The notes under the pieces were generated by a model that was not told where the DNA came from, ran no database searches, and worked only from the letters and a program-made list of their open reading frames with translations. From Thermotogae bacterium (GTDB lineage: Bacteria; Hydrothermota; Hydrothermia; LBFQ01): DNA of 36,682 bases. The stretch covers positions 1 through 36,682 of the forward strand of contig JAADDJ010000044.1 in the NCBI GenBank assembly GCA_013153965.1, written 5' to 3'. The position numbers were made by a program, and so were the translations under genes. Positions 8,730-17,465 of the stretch are shown in pieces. How positions within the stretch are numbered: the first letter of the stretch is position 1; each line of letters opens with the position of its first letter.

Positions 8730-9407
8730 GTGGAAATCCTGAAGATACTTCTCGTCCTCCTGATGCTCGTACTCGCCGGGGTATCCCCCATACTGCGGGA
8801 AGTTTTCATAAACTACGCGTACGCCAGCGGGGCCGTGGTCATGCTGGGAGCCTTCTTCATATCCCTGCGGAACGGTCGCATATACGAGAAGGTGTGGGGA
8901 TTCGGTTTCCTATCGCTGGCCATACACCACTCTCTCAACCTCATTGAGAATCTCTCCATCCTCCCCTTCGTGGGGGACGTCTTCTACATGCTCTTCTACC
9001 TCCTGATGTTCGCCGGGAACCTCATACATCTGTGGGAGTCCCGCTCCACGTGGTTCCTGTCGCTCGTCATGGTCCTCTCAATAGCCTCACTCTTCGGAGC
9101 CCTCACCGCCGCCGTCTCCCTCCCGGCCTTCCGCGATACGCAGGTGGCCTCCTTCTTCAACGTCTTCTATCTCCTCTTCTCGGCCGTCATAACCTTCTCA
9201 ACCTTGAGATCCGCCCTCTTTGATAGGGCTTGGATACTCCGCACCCTCGCCTTCGGCATATTCACCCTGTCCGAGGTGTGGTTCATGGAGTGGCTCTATC
9301 TCGGGGTCAATCCTCCCGACCCCTCCGTGATGTGGCTCGGCGTGGTGATGCTGGCTGTCCTCTCCCAGAAACCCGTGGATAGACGGATGAGGGTCGTGCG
9401 ATTTTAG
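8730..9407 (+). CDS. Multi-pass membrane protein of unknown function (225 aa)
   Basis: ORF with about 7 hydrophobic segments, GTG start; no family recognised. Confidence 0.7.
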   Translation: MEILKILLVLLMLVLAGVSPILREVFINYAYASGAVVMLGAFFISLRNGRIYEKVWGFGFLSLAIHHSLNLIENLSILPFVGDVFYMLFYLLMFAGNLIHLWESRSTWFLSLVMVLSIASLFGALTAAVSLPAFRDTQVASFFNVFYLLFSAVITFSTLRSALFDRAWILRTLAFGIFTLSEVWFMEWLYLGVNPPDPSVMWLGVVMLAVLSQKPVDRRMRVVRF

Positions 9408-9410
9408 AAT
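9405..9410 (+). promoter_or_regulatory. -10 box TAGAAT for the osmC-like gene, containing the upstream stop codon
   Basis: TAG stop of the 8730 gene plus AAT; 9 nt upstream of the in-frame ATG at 9420. Confidence 0.4.
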
Positions 9411-9845
9411 ATGCGCATCATGGATATCAAGCGGGCCGTGTTGCGCATGGAGGGAGATACATTCAACGTGGAGATCCCCTCCGGAAACGTGAGGATAGGA
9501 AAGGGTGCTCTGGCCCCCATGGAGCTCATGCTGGTGGCCGTAGGCGGATGCACCGCCATGGACGTTCAGTACATCCTGCGGAAGATGCGCTACGACTTTC
9601 AGATGGAGGTCGTCGTTGAGGGAAGCAGGAGGAAGGAGCATCCGAAGATATACGAGAGGATAACCATCACCTACAATGTGGAGGGAGACGTCCCCCAGAG
9701 GGCGGTGGAGCGGGCCGTGGGCCTGTCGCTAACCAGATACTGCTCCGCCACGGCCATGATATCGGCTACGACGGACATAGAGTACGTTATCGTTCTGAAC
9801 GGACAGGAGGTGAAGCGTGGCCAGAAGAAACCTCTGGAAGGTTAA
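9411..9845 (+). CDS. OsmC family protein
   Basis: GALAPMELMLVAVGGCTAMDVQYILRKMR..., VEGDVPQRAVERAVGLSLTRYCSATAMI; true start may be ATG 9420. Confidence 0.88.
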   Translation: MRIMDIKRAVLRMEGDTFNVEIPSGNVRIGKGALAPMELMLVAVGGCTAMDVQYILRKMRYDFQMEVVVEGSRRKEHPKIYERITITYNVEGDVPQRAVERAVGLSLTRYCSATAMISATTDIEYVIVLNGQEVKRGQKKPLEG

Positions 9846-10665
9846 AGATAAGGATCTAGACGTCTCCGACACCCTGATAATGGGCATCCTCAACATAACC
9901 CCCGACAGCTTCTATGACGGCAGCAGGTTGTCGGGTGTTGATGGGGCCTTGAGGAGGGCGGAGAGGATGTTGGAGGAGGGGGCGATGCTGCTGGACATCG
10001 GAGGCGAGAGCACGAGGCCCGGGGCCGATCCCGTACCCTTGGAGGAGGAGATACGTCGGGTGGTGCCGACGGTTGAGGCCATCGCGAGGACCTTTCCCGA
10101 CGCCGTCATATCCGTGGATACCTACAAGTCGGAGGTGGCCAGACGCTCCGTGGAGGTCGGAGCCCACATAATAAACGACATAAGCGGAGGCACGTTTGAC
10201 CCGGACATACTTAAGGTGGCCGCCGAGTACGGGACCGGAATCATCCTCAACCACATAAGGGGGAAGCCCAAGGACATGCAGCGGAATCCCCACTACGACG
10301 ACGCGCCCGCGGAGGTCCTCCGGGAGCTGATGGACAGGGTGGCGAGAGCCAAGGACTTCGGGGTGCCAGACGAGAGCATATGCATAGACCCGGGTATAGG
10401 CTTCGGGAAGCGTCTGGAGGATAATCTCCGTCTCATAAAGGCGGCCGATAGATTCGTCGCGAGCGGCTACGTGGTCCTCTACGGGGTATCCCGCAAGAGC
10501 TTCATAGGTATGGCCCTCGGATACGACGACCCTGCCGACCGCCTCTACGCTACGCTGGGCGTCCATGCCTACCTCTATCTCAAGGGCGTGCATGTGCTTA
10601 GGGTACATGACGTTCGGGAGACGGCGGACGTCGTAGGGATAATCCGCCACATAGAGCGCTCTTAG
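9817..10665 (+). CDS. folP: Dihydropteroate synthase
   Basis: MGILNITPDSFYDGSRL, LLDIGGESTRPGADPV, ISVDTYKSEVAR, INDISGG, GIGFGKRLEDNL, GVSRKSFIG. Confidence 0.96.
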   Translation: MARRNLWKVKDKDLDVSDTLIMGILNITPDSFYDGSRLSGVDGALRRAERMLEEGAMLLDIGGESTRPGADPVPLEEEIRRVVPTVEAIARTFPDAVISVDTYKSEVARRSVEVGAHIINDISGGTFDPDILKVAAEYGTGIILNHIRGKPKDMQRNPHYDDAPAEVLRELMDRVARAKDFGVPDESICIDPGIGFGKRLEDNLRLIKAADRFVASGYVVLYGVSRKSFIGMALGYDDPADRLYATLGVHAYLYLKGVHVLRVHDVRETADVVGIIRHIERS

Positions 10666-10668
10666 AAT
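10663..10668 (+). promoter_or_regulatory. -10 box TAGAAT for acyP, containing the folP stop codon
   Basis: 7 nt upstream of ATG 10676. Confidence 0.45.
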
Positions 10669-10675
10669 ATCGGCG

Positions 10676-10939
10676 ATGAAACGGCTACGGGCTAAAGTGT
10701 ATGGATGGGTTCAGGGTGTCGGCTTCAGGGCCTACGTGCGATGGAGGGCCAAGGAGTTGGGTCTCAAGGGGTACGCCAAGAATCTGCCCGACGGTACGGT
10801 TGAGGTCGTGGCCGAGGGGCCGGAGGAGGCTCTGCGAAAACTTGCGGATTATCTTTACGTGGGTCCCGGAAGGGTTGATGACGTGCGATGGGAGATAGTC
10901 GCCGGAGGGGGAGAGTTTGAGGACTTTAAGATTCTGTGA
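10676..10939 (+). CDS. acyP: Acylphosphatase
   Basis: AKVYGWVQGVGFRAYVRWRAKELGLKGYAKNLPDGTVEVVAEG. Confidence 0.94.
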   Translation: MKRLRAKVYGWVQGVGFRAYVRWRAKELGLKGYAKNLPDGTVEVVAEGPEEALRKLADYLYVGPGRVDDVRWEIVAGGGEFEDFKIL

Positions 10940-12926
10940 GGAGTATCTCGTGGGATCTGAAGAGTTGGTCGTAGGGGATGGGCGGTCTCCCCTCCCTAAG
11001 ACCTTCAAAGAGGGCATCCAACATACCCCTCTGCCCCTTATCCACGGTTGAGGTCCGGAATCTCCTACCGTCTATGGTGGTTATGCGGAAGTCGGAAATT
11101 ATGGCCGTCTTTCCGGAGGCCATCACCTCCACCCGCTCCTTCTCCCCGTACTTGGAGCCTTCGGTCGCGTAGAGGATGGTGGCCACGGAGCCGTCCGCCC
11201 ACGTGAGCATGACCGCCCCACCCTCTCCCGAGGGCACGACCTCCCAAGCGGTGGGTATTCCTCCCACGGCCAGAGCGTAATCTACGAAGTGTATCCCCTC
11301 ACCCACGAGCCTTCCTCCCTCACGGTGTATCCAGTGGTCCTTAGGCAGGGGGCCCGCATCCACCCTATAGACCATCTGGAAGGGCCTCCCCATCTCGGAT
11401 AGGAGTCGGCGGGTGTGGGGGGAGAAGCGGCGGTTGAATCCCACGCTTAGAAAACCCCTCACATCCTCCAGAACCCTCCTGACTTCCATCAGATCGTCGT
11501 AGGTGATGGCGAGCGGCTTTTCGCAATGGACGGCCTTGCCGGCCTCCAGCGCTTCAACCACTATGCGGGCGTGGGTCGCGTGCCTCGTGAGGACAAAGAC
11601 CAGGTCCACCTCGTCCATGCGCAGGATCTCCCGATAGTCGGTAGCGTATATGGGGAATCCCCAGATGTCGGCGGCGGACTTGGCCGTATGCCCTCGGGAT
11701 GTGGCCACGGCGAACAGTTGCACGTCCTTTCTGCCCTTCAGGTGTGGCAGTATGAAGCCTTGGGCGTAGGAGCCCGCCCCTATCAGGGCCACGTTGAAGA
11801 CCCCCTTTCTCCTCGGGGGAAGCTTGGATATATGAACCCTCTTGAGATTCGGCTCCCCGGGATATTTCAGGACCACCCCCACGAAGGGCTCCCTGCCCGA
11901 GGTGATGAGCTCGTAGGCCTTCGGCGCCTCATCCACGGGGAACTCGTGGGTTATCAGCGATGACAGGTCCAACTTATCCTCCTCCACCAACCGCACGACG
12001 TACTGGAGATTCCTCTCCTCGGTCCATCTCACGTATCCCGGAGGGTAGTCGTGGCCCAACTCCTCGTATGTGGGGTCGTATCTTCCCGGTCCGTAGGAGC
12101 GGCTCACGAGGAGGGAAACCTCCTTGTAGTAGAAATCCTTCCAAGGGAAGTCGTAGTTGGCGGGTGCTACCGCCACCACCTTACCCCTATCCCTCACGGC
12201 CCTTCCGGCCAGCCTAACGACCGCTCCGCTCCGGTCCGGCGCCGCTATGAATACGACGTCGTAGGCGTCGGTATCGGGCTTTGAGGGGGTTCGCACCCCA
12301 CCCCGGGAGGCCACCTCCCTCCGGAAGGGGTCAAGGTCGGTCGCATATACATCTACGTCCCATATTCGCAGGAGGCGGGCTATTATCTGACCCACCACTC
12401 CCAGCCCCACCACCAGAGCCCTCTCTCCGGGTTGAATCTCCGCTCTGCGTACCGCGTGGAGGGCGACCGATGCTATGGCCCCCAAGGACAGCTCACGCAT
12501 CCTGTCCTCCCTCGTCGCCTTCACGACGAGCCTGTGGGGGACGCTCACGACCTCCATATGGTGGGCGTACTGGCCTCCGACCGCGACGACCGGCTCTCCC
12601 CGCTTGAAGGGGCCGGAGTCCTCAAGGACCACGCCGGAGATGCTGTACCCGAGAGGCGAGAGGGCCTGCGCCCTACTCCGGGCCTTGTGATAGACGAAGA
12701 GGGGCCCGAAATCCTTGACCATGGCCAGCAGCTTCATCACGTCCCCACCCCTCTCCCGCAGAATCTTTACGGGGGATTTGGCCAAGGATACCGTGTGGCC
12801 CTCCGTACCGACACTTATGGCCGAGTAAAGGACCTTTATCAGGACCCTACCCGGCTGGGGAGGCGGAGGGGGCACCTCCTCAACGACCACCTTCCTCTTG
12901 GCTATACTGTAGAAAACGCCCTTCAC
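10926..12926 (-). CDS. Bi-domain oxidoreductase: zinc-type MDR dehydrogenase fused to Gfo/Idh/MocA
   Basis: N-terminal ALVVGLGVVGQIIARLLRIWDVDVYATD (MDR); C-terminal NVALIGAGSYAQGFILPHLKGRKDVQLFAVA..VHCEKPLAITYDDLMEV (Gfo/Idh/MocA). Confidence 0.88.
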   Translation of the reverse strand: MKGVFYSIAKRKVVVEEVPPPPPQPGRVLIKVLYSAISVGTEGHTVSLAKSPVKILRERGGDVMKLLAMVKDFGPLFVYHKARSRAQALSPLGYSISGVVLEDSGPFKRGEPVVAVGGQYAHHMEVVSVPHRLVVKATREDRMRELSLGAIASVALHAVRRAEIQPGERALVVGLGVVGQIIARLLRIWDVDVYATDLDPFRREVASRGGVRTPSKPDTDAYDVVFIAAPDRSGAVVRLAGRAVRDRGKVVAVAPANYDFPWKDFYYKEVSLLVSRSYGPGRYDPTYEELGHDYPPGYVRWTEERNLQYVVRLVEEDKLDLSSLITHEFPVDEAPKAYELITSGREPFVGVVLKYPGEPNLKRVHISKLPPRRKGVFNVALIGAGSYAQGFILPHLKGRKDVQLFAVATSRGHTAKSAADIWGFPIYATDYREILRMDEVDLVFVLTRHATHARIVVEALEAGKAVHCEKPLAITYDDLMEVRRVLEDVRGFLSVGFNRRFSPHTRRLLSEMGRPFQMVYRVDAGPLPKDHWIHREGGRLVGEGIHFVDYALAVGGIPTAWEVVPSGEGGAVMLTWADGSVATILYATEGSKYGEKERVEVMASGKTAIISDFRITTIDGRRFRTSTVDKGQRGMLDALFEGLREGRPPIPYDQLFRSHEILLTES

Positions 12927-14467
12927 CTGGCCACGCTAACCGCTCGTATCTCCCTTATCACGATGACGCGGATCTGCCCGGGATATTGGAGCTCGTTCTC
13001 TATGGCCCGAGCTATCTCCTCCGACAGGGCCCGAGCCTCCAAATCCGAGACCTTATCGGCATCTACTATCACCCGTATCTCACGGCCCGCGTAGAGGGCA
13101 TAGACCTTTTGAACGCCGGGGAACCTGTAGGCTATACGCTCAAGGTCCTGAAGCCGCTTTATGTACTGCTCTATGCTCTCCCTCCGGGCACCGGGACGGG
13201 CGCCGGATATGGCGTCGGCCGCCGCCACCAGGGGAGCTATCAGGGTCATCGGCTCAACGTCCCCGTGATGGGACGCGATGGCATTGACCACAGCCTCCTT
13301 CTCGCCGTAGCGCTTGGCCACCATCGCCCCGACCAGAGCGTGGGGACCCTCCTCCTCCTCAACCACCTTACCTATATCGTGGAGCAGTCCCGCCCTTCGG
13401 GCGTCCTCAACGTTTAAACCCAACTCGGCGGCCATTATCCCGGCGAGCTTGGCCGTCTCAACCGAGTGGGCCAGCAGATTCTGGCCGTAGGATGTGCGGA
13501 ACTTCATCTTACCTACGAGCTTCACCAGCTCCGGATGCATGTAGGAGATCTCCAGGTCCACCAATGTCTCCTCCCCTATCTTCCGGATGTGCTCGTCAAA
13601 CTCCTCCTCCACCTTCCTCGCCACCTCCTCTATGCGGGCGGGATGTATCCGCCCATCCTCTATCAACCTCTCCAGTATCACCCGGGCCTTCTCCCGACGC
13701 AGGGCATCAAACGAGGAGATGACCACTATCTCGGGGGTGTCATCTACTATCAGCTCAACGCCGGTTATGGCCTCAAAGGCCCGAATGTTCCTTCCCTCAC
13801 GTCCGATTATCCTTCCCTTTATCTCCTCCGATGGGAGCTCAACTATGGTGGTGGTGACTTCGGCCGTTCGGGAAGCGGCGCACCTCTGGATGGCCGTCGC
13901 TATTATCTCGCGAGCCTCCTCCTCGGCCCTCTGACGGGCCTCGTCCTTTATCTTTATGGACAGCTGGGCGGCCTCAAGGCGAGCGAGACGCTCCACCCTC
14001 CGCATGAGCTCCTGCTTGGCCTCGTCGGTGGTCATGCGGGATATCTCCTCCAGCTTGGCCAGAAGCTCGTTCTCGGCGTTCTTAACCCGATTCTCCCTCT
14101 TGAGCAGCTCCCCCTCCTTCTGGCGCAGCTCCCTCTCCAGACGACGTAGATTCTCCTCCTTACGGCGCAGCCGCTCCTCCTCCTCCCGAAGCTGATTCCG
14201 CTGCCTTGAAATCTCGTGTTTCTTGCGTGAAATTTCGCTGTGCAGTTTCCTCTGCTCCTCCTCTATCTTCCTCTTGGCCGATGATATTATCCTGTCGGCC
14301 TCCTTCCTCGCCTCGGTAATGTGCTTCTCCTTGAGCCTCTCCACCTCCTCCTTGGCCAACCTCATCGTCTCCTCGTATCTGCGTTTCGCCAACAAAAGAC
14401 CCACGAGGGCGAAGATTGCCCCCAAGATGATTCCCAAAATTATCCAAACGATTCCTGCCGACATCAT
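12923..14467 (-). CDS. rny: Ribonuclease Y
   Basis: N-terminal TM, long coiled coil, KH (IKGRIIGREGRNIRAFEAITGVELIVDDTPE), HD domain (AGLLHDIGKVVEEE); AGGAGGTAA SD. Confidence 0.96.
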   Translation of the reverse strand: MMSAGIVWIILGIILGAIFALVGLLLAKRRYEETMRLAKEEVERLKEKHITEARKEADRIISSAKRKIEEEQRKLHSEISRKKHEISRQRNQLREEEERLRRKEENLRRLERELRQKEGELLKRENRVKNAENELLAKLEEISRMTTDEAKQELMRRVERLARLEAAQLSIKIKDEARQRAEEEAREIIATAIQRCAASRTAEVTTTIVELPSEEIKGRIIGREGRNIRAFEAITGVELIVDDTPEIVVISSFDALRREKARVILERLIEDGRIHPARIEEVARKVEEEFDEHIRKIGEETLVDLEISYMHPELVKLVGKMKFRTSYGQNLLAHSVETAKLAGIMAAELGLNVEDARRAGLLHDIGKVVEEEEGPHALVGAMVAKRYGEKEAVVNAIASHHGDVEPMTLIAPLVAAADAISGARPGARRESIEQYIKRLQDLERIAYRFPGVQKVYALYAGREIRVIVDADKVSDLEARALSEEIARAIENELQYPGQIRVIVIREIRAVSVAR

Positions 14468-14778
14468 GGCATCTTACCTCCTTCTGCGTTTTTGAGGATC
14501 TCCTCGGTCATGACCAGCTCGGCGGCTAAGAGTATCCCCGCCTGCTCCAGTATCTTCGTGCGCGTTTGGAAGGGGTGGTAGGCCCGCCTTATGAAGGCAT
14601 TCACGGTGTCCTCCACCTCCCTCGCCAGATGATCCAGCACGTCATCAACGTCGGATGGGTCGCACTCGTTGCAGCTCTCGGCGAAGGCCTTGACCACGTC
14701 GTCGGATACGTAAAACGCGTGATCGGTCGTGTAATTGCCCAACCGTATCGTGATCTTGAGCCTATGCCTCTTCTTCAT
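14464..14778 (-). CDS. Small ZapA-like protein (104 aa)
   Basis: LKITIRLGNYTTDHAFYVSDD..VDDVLDHLAREVEDTVNAFIRRAY..TKILEQAGILLAAELVMTEEILK; position between pheT and rny. Confidence 0.55.
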   Translation of the reverse strand: MKKRHRLKITIRLGNYTTDHAFYVSDDVVKAFAESCNECDPSDVDDVLDHLAREVEDTVNAFIRRAYHPFQTRTKILEQAGILLAAELVMTEEILKNAEGGKMP

Positions 14779-15010
14779 CTCTTATACTCTCCAAGGCCTT
14801 CGTGGTGAGAACGAATTCTATGGCAAGATGCACGAGCATCTCCTGAAGCATCTCCGGGTACAGGAGATTCCTCCTCTCCAGCTTCTTTATGAGCCTCTCC
14901 AAGAAGGTCCTAACTTTCTCCCTGTCCAAGTTAAAATCCTCGGGCAACCGCCCCTCAACCACCCGGTTGCCCAACTTCACCCTTATGAACTGTTCTTCCG
15001 GTGGCATCAC
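14762..15010 (-). CDS. Second small ZapA-like protein (82 aa)
   Basis: FIRVKLGNRVVEGRLPEDFNLDREKVRTFLERLIKKLERRNLLYPEMLQEMLVHLAIEFVLTTKALESI; overlaps its neighbours. Confidence 0.5.
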   Translation of the reverse strand: MMPPEEQFIRVKLGNRVVEGRLPEDFNLDREKVRTFLERLIKKLERRNLLYPEMLQEMLVHLAIEFVLTTKALESIRDEEEA

Positions 15011-15207
15011 TCCTCCAGCAGAGTATCTATGGTCCTCTCTATCTCCCTGAGCTCCCGCAGGGCGTTATCCAGCTGGCGTTGTAGGTCCTCCTTCTCCCGG
15101 CGCAACCTCTCAATCTCCGCCTTCGCCTCCGCGTAGGATTCCTGCAGTTTTTTGAACTTCTCGGTCAATTGAGCCACCTTCTGGTATATCTTGTTCTTCT
15201 CTTCCAT
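15007..15207 (-). CDS. Short coiled-coil protein (66 aa; ZapB-like in form)
   Basis: Entirely heptad-patterned sequence; strong SD AGGAGG upstream (TTAGGAGGTAATGCT-ATG). Confidence 0.6.
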   Translation of the reverse strand: MEEKNKIYQKVAQLTEKFKKLQESYAEAKAEIERLRREKEDLQRQLDNALRELREIERTIDTLLEE

Positions 15208-15211
15208 AGCA

Positions 15212-17431
15212 TTACCTCCTAAGTTTGAACTTCCGCCCTATCCTCTCGCTCAAGGTATCCACCACGGCGCGTATCTCCTCGTCCGTCAGGGGAGATTCGC
15301 TCGGACGGATCACGAACCTGTAGGTATAACTGCGGCTGTCATCGGGGATGGGGGAGCCTTCGTATATATCAACCAGTTTAACCTCCTCCACGGGAAGGCC
15401 CTCAACGGATCCCCTGACGAAGGAATCAACCTCGTAGAAGGGCACGTGGCGTGGGGCCAAGAAGGATATGTCCTTCACCGACGCGGGCAGGTCGGAGAAT
15501 CTACCGTATCTGACGCGACCCTTGGGAAGGATCTCAACGTACCAGACGAAGGAGCGGGCTTTCAGGCCGAAACGCCGGGCCACCCGATGCTTTACGGCTC
15601 CTATGGAGCCCACGCGCCTTTCCTCTATCAGAATGTCCGCGCTGAGATTCGGGTGGAGGGAGGGATCCTCCGAGGGTATCCGGTAGCCGTAGGACCATCC
15701 GAACCGCTCCCGGAGGGCATCAAGGAAGCCCTTGGCATCGTAGTAGCCGGCCGGGGACGTTATTCCGAAGACGATGAATCTGCTCTCCCTCCCCTCCCTG
15801 TCGTAGATATTGACGATGGAGAAGAACGGGACCCCCTGATTCCCCATCCGGTGGTTGTGGGACAGGACCTTCAGGATGTGGGGAAGGGGCGACGATGAGA
15901 GGCGGGAGAACGATTCGTTGAAATCGCTCACCACCTTGAGACCCTCGTATCCGGCCGTCTCCGACGGGGAGAAGAGACCGAGGCTAACCGCCTCGTACGC
16001 TCCCATACCTGCCAAGAACGTCCGTATCTCATCCTCGTACCTGTCGCGGGGCCTCGGGGGAAGCGGTGTCTCGGGAGGTGGATCTTCGGGGAGGTTATCG
16101 TACCCTATGAGACGGGCGAGCTCCTCTATCACGTCCTCCTGCAGCGATATGTCGGTACGATGCTCCGGCTCCACGACCACCATACCGTCCTCGCTCCTCC
16201 CTTCAACTCCGAAGGCCAGTCTCCGCAGGAGCTCCTCCGCATTCTCGGGCACGAAGCCCAAGTATCTGCGCACCTTTCTCCAGCTTACGAAGACCTTGCG
16301 AGGAGGGACCACATCTCCGGCGAGGAGAAGCCTTCCGTAGGAGGCTCCCACCCAAGTCTTCAGGAGCTCCGAAGCGTAAAGGGAGCCGAGGGGGACGAGG
16401 CGGGGGCTCACGTTTCTCTCAAATCTCCGGGAGGATTCCGTCGTTATCCCCAACAGGGTCGTCGCCCGCCTTATGGCGGCGGGTGAGAAGTGCGCGCTCT
16501 CAAGGAGGACGGTCTCGGTATCCTCGTAGGTGCCGCTGTCCTTACCCCCTATGACGCCGGCCACGGCGAGGGGCTTTTGAGCATCTGCTATGAGCATAAC
16601 ACCCTCGGGGAGAATGTACTCTTTGCCCTCAAGGGAGACGAACCTCTCCCCCTCCCGCGAGGGTCTGACGACTATCCGGCCCTCCACCTTTCGCGAGTCA
16701 AAGGCGTGCAGGGGTTGGCCCAGCATGTAGGCGGTCCAGTTGGTGGCATCCACCGCGGGGTTTATGGGATTGAAGCCTACCATGAAGAGCTTGTAGCGCA
16801 CGGTCCTCGGCGTCTCCCCCTTCCCAAGGCGTATCACCCGCAGGGAGTACGCGTCGCACCTCTCGTCCATCACATCCACGGGGAAGGTCTCGTCCAGCGT
16901 CGGCTCCTCCCTCAGGTTCAGGTCAACGAAGGGGATACCTGTGAATGCGGATACCTCAACGGCCAACCCTCTGACGCTCATGAGGTCCGGACGATTCGGG
17001 GGGATATAGAGGTGTAGGATGGTCTCCCCTATGAGGAACTCCTCCTCGTACCGCTCGGGGTCGGATACCCTCGCCAGGTGCTCACTCTTGGGAGTTAAGC
17101 CCAGCTCCTCCTCGGAGAGGAACATGCCCTCCGAGACTCTGCCCCGCATCTCCTTCGGGGGAACGTCCGCCCACAGTAGAATCTCCCCCTCCCTCACCGG
17201 GTCGGTCGTGGCCACCGTCCTCGTGGCTCCGGAAACGTCCGCCTTGACCCAGTGAAGGTTGCCATCCCGCTCAACCGAGAGTATCCTCGCCGGAAGGATG
17301 GTCTTGAATCTCTCGCCGACCCTCTCCGCACCCTCAACCTCCACGCCCGCCCTCTCCAACGCCGCCTTCACCTCCTCCTCACTCGGATAACCATCCAAAA
17401 AACCGACTATATCCCCAATTATGACTCTCAA
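15212..17431 (-). CDS. pheT: Phenylalanyl-tRNA synthetase beta subunit
   Basis: Full B1/B3/B4/B5 layout (PNRPDLMSVRGLAVEVSAFTG, DATNWTAYMLGQPLHAFDSRKV, GVIGGKDSG), C-terminal FDX-ACB; TTG start. Confidence 0.96.
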   Translation of the reverse strand: MRVIIGDIVGFLDGYPSEEEVKAALERAGVEVEGAERVGERFKTILPARILSVERDGNLHWVKADVSGATRTVATTDPVREGEILLWADVPPKEMRGRVSEGMFLSEEELGLTPKSEHLARVSDPERYEEEFLIGETILHLYIPPNRPDLMSVRGLAVEVSAFTGIPFVDLNLREEPTLDETFPVDVMDERCDAYSLRVIRLGKGETPRTVRYKLFMVGFNPINPAVDATNWTAYMLGQPLHAFDSRKVEGRIVVRPSREGERFVSLEGKEYILPEGVMLIADAQKPLAVAGVIGGKDSGTYEDTETVLLESAHFSPAAIRRATTLLGITTESSRRFERNVSPRLVPLGSLYASELLKTWVGASYGRLLLAGDVVPPRKVFVSWRKVRRYLGFVPENAEELLRRLAFGVEGRSEDGMVVVEPEHRTDISLQEDVIEELARLIGYDNLPEDPPPETPLPPRPRDRYEDEIRTFLAGMGAYEAVSLGLFSPSETAGYEGLKVVSDFNESFSRLSSSPLPHILKVLSHNHRMGNQGVPFFSIVNIYDREGRESRFIVFGITSPAGYYDAKGFLDALRERFGWSYGYRIPSEDPSLHPNLSADILIEERRVGSIGAVKHRVARRFGLKARSFVWYVEILPKGRVRYGRFSDLPASVKDISFLAPRHVPFYEVDSFVRGSVEGLPVEEVKLVDIYEGSPIPDDSRSYTYRFVIRPSESPLTDEEIRAVVDTLSERIGRKFKLRR

Positions 17432-17440
17432 GGCGAAAAA

Positions 17441-17446
17441 ATTATA
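17441..17446 (-). promoter_or_regulatory. -10 box TATAAT for pheT
   Basis: 9 nt upstream of TTG 17431; no SD visible. Confidence 0.5.
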
Positions 17447-17465
17447 CGCCCGGAAGGTGTGGCCA

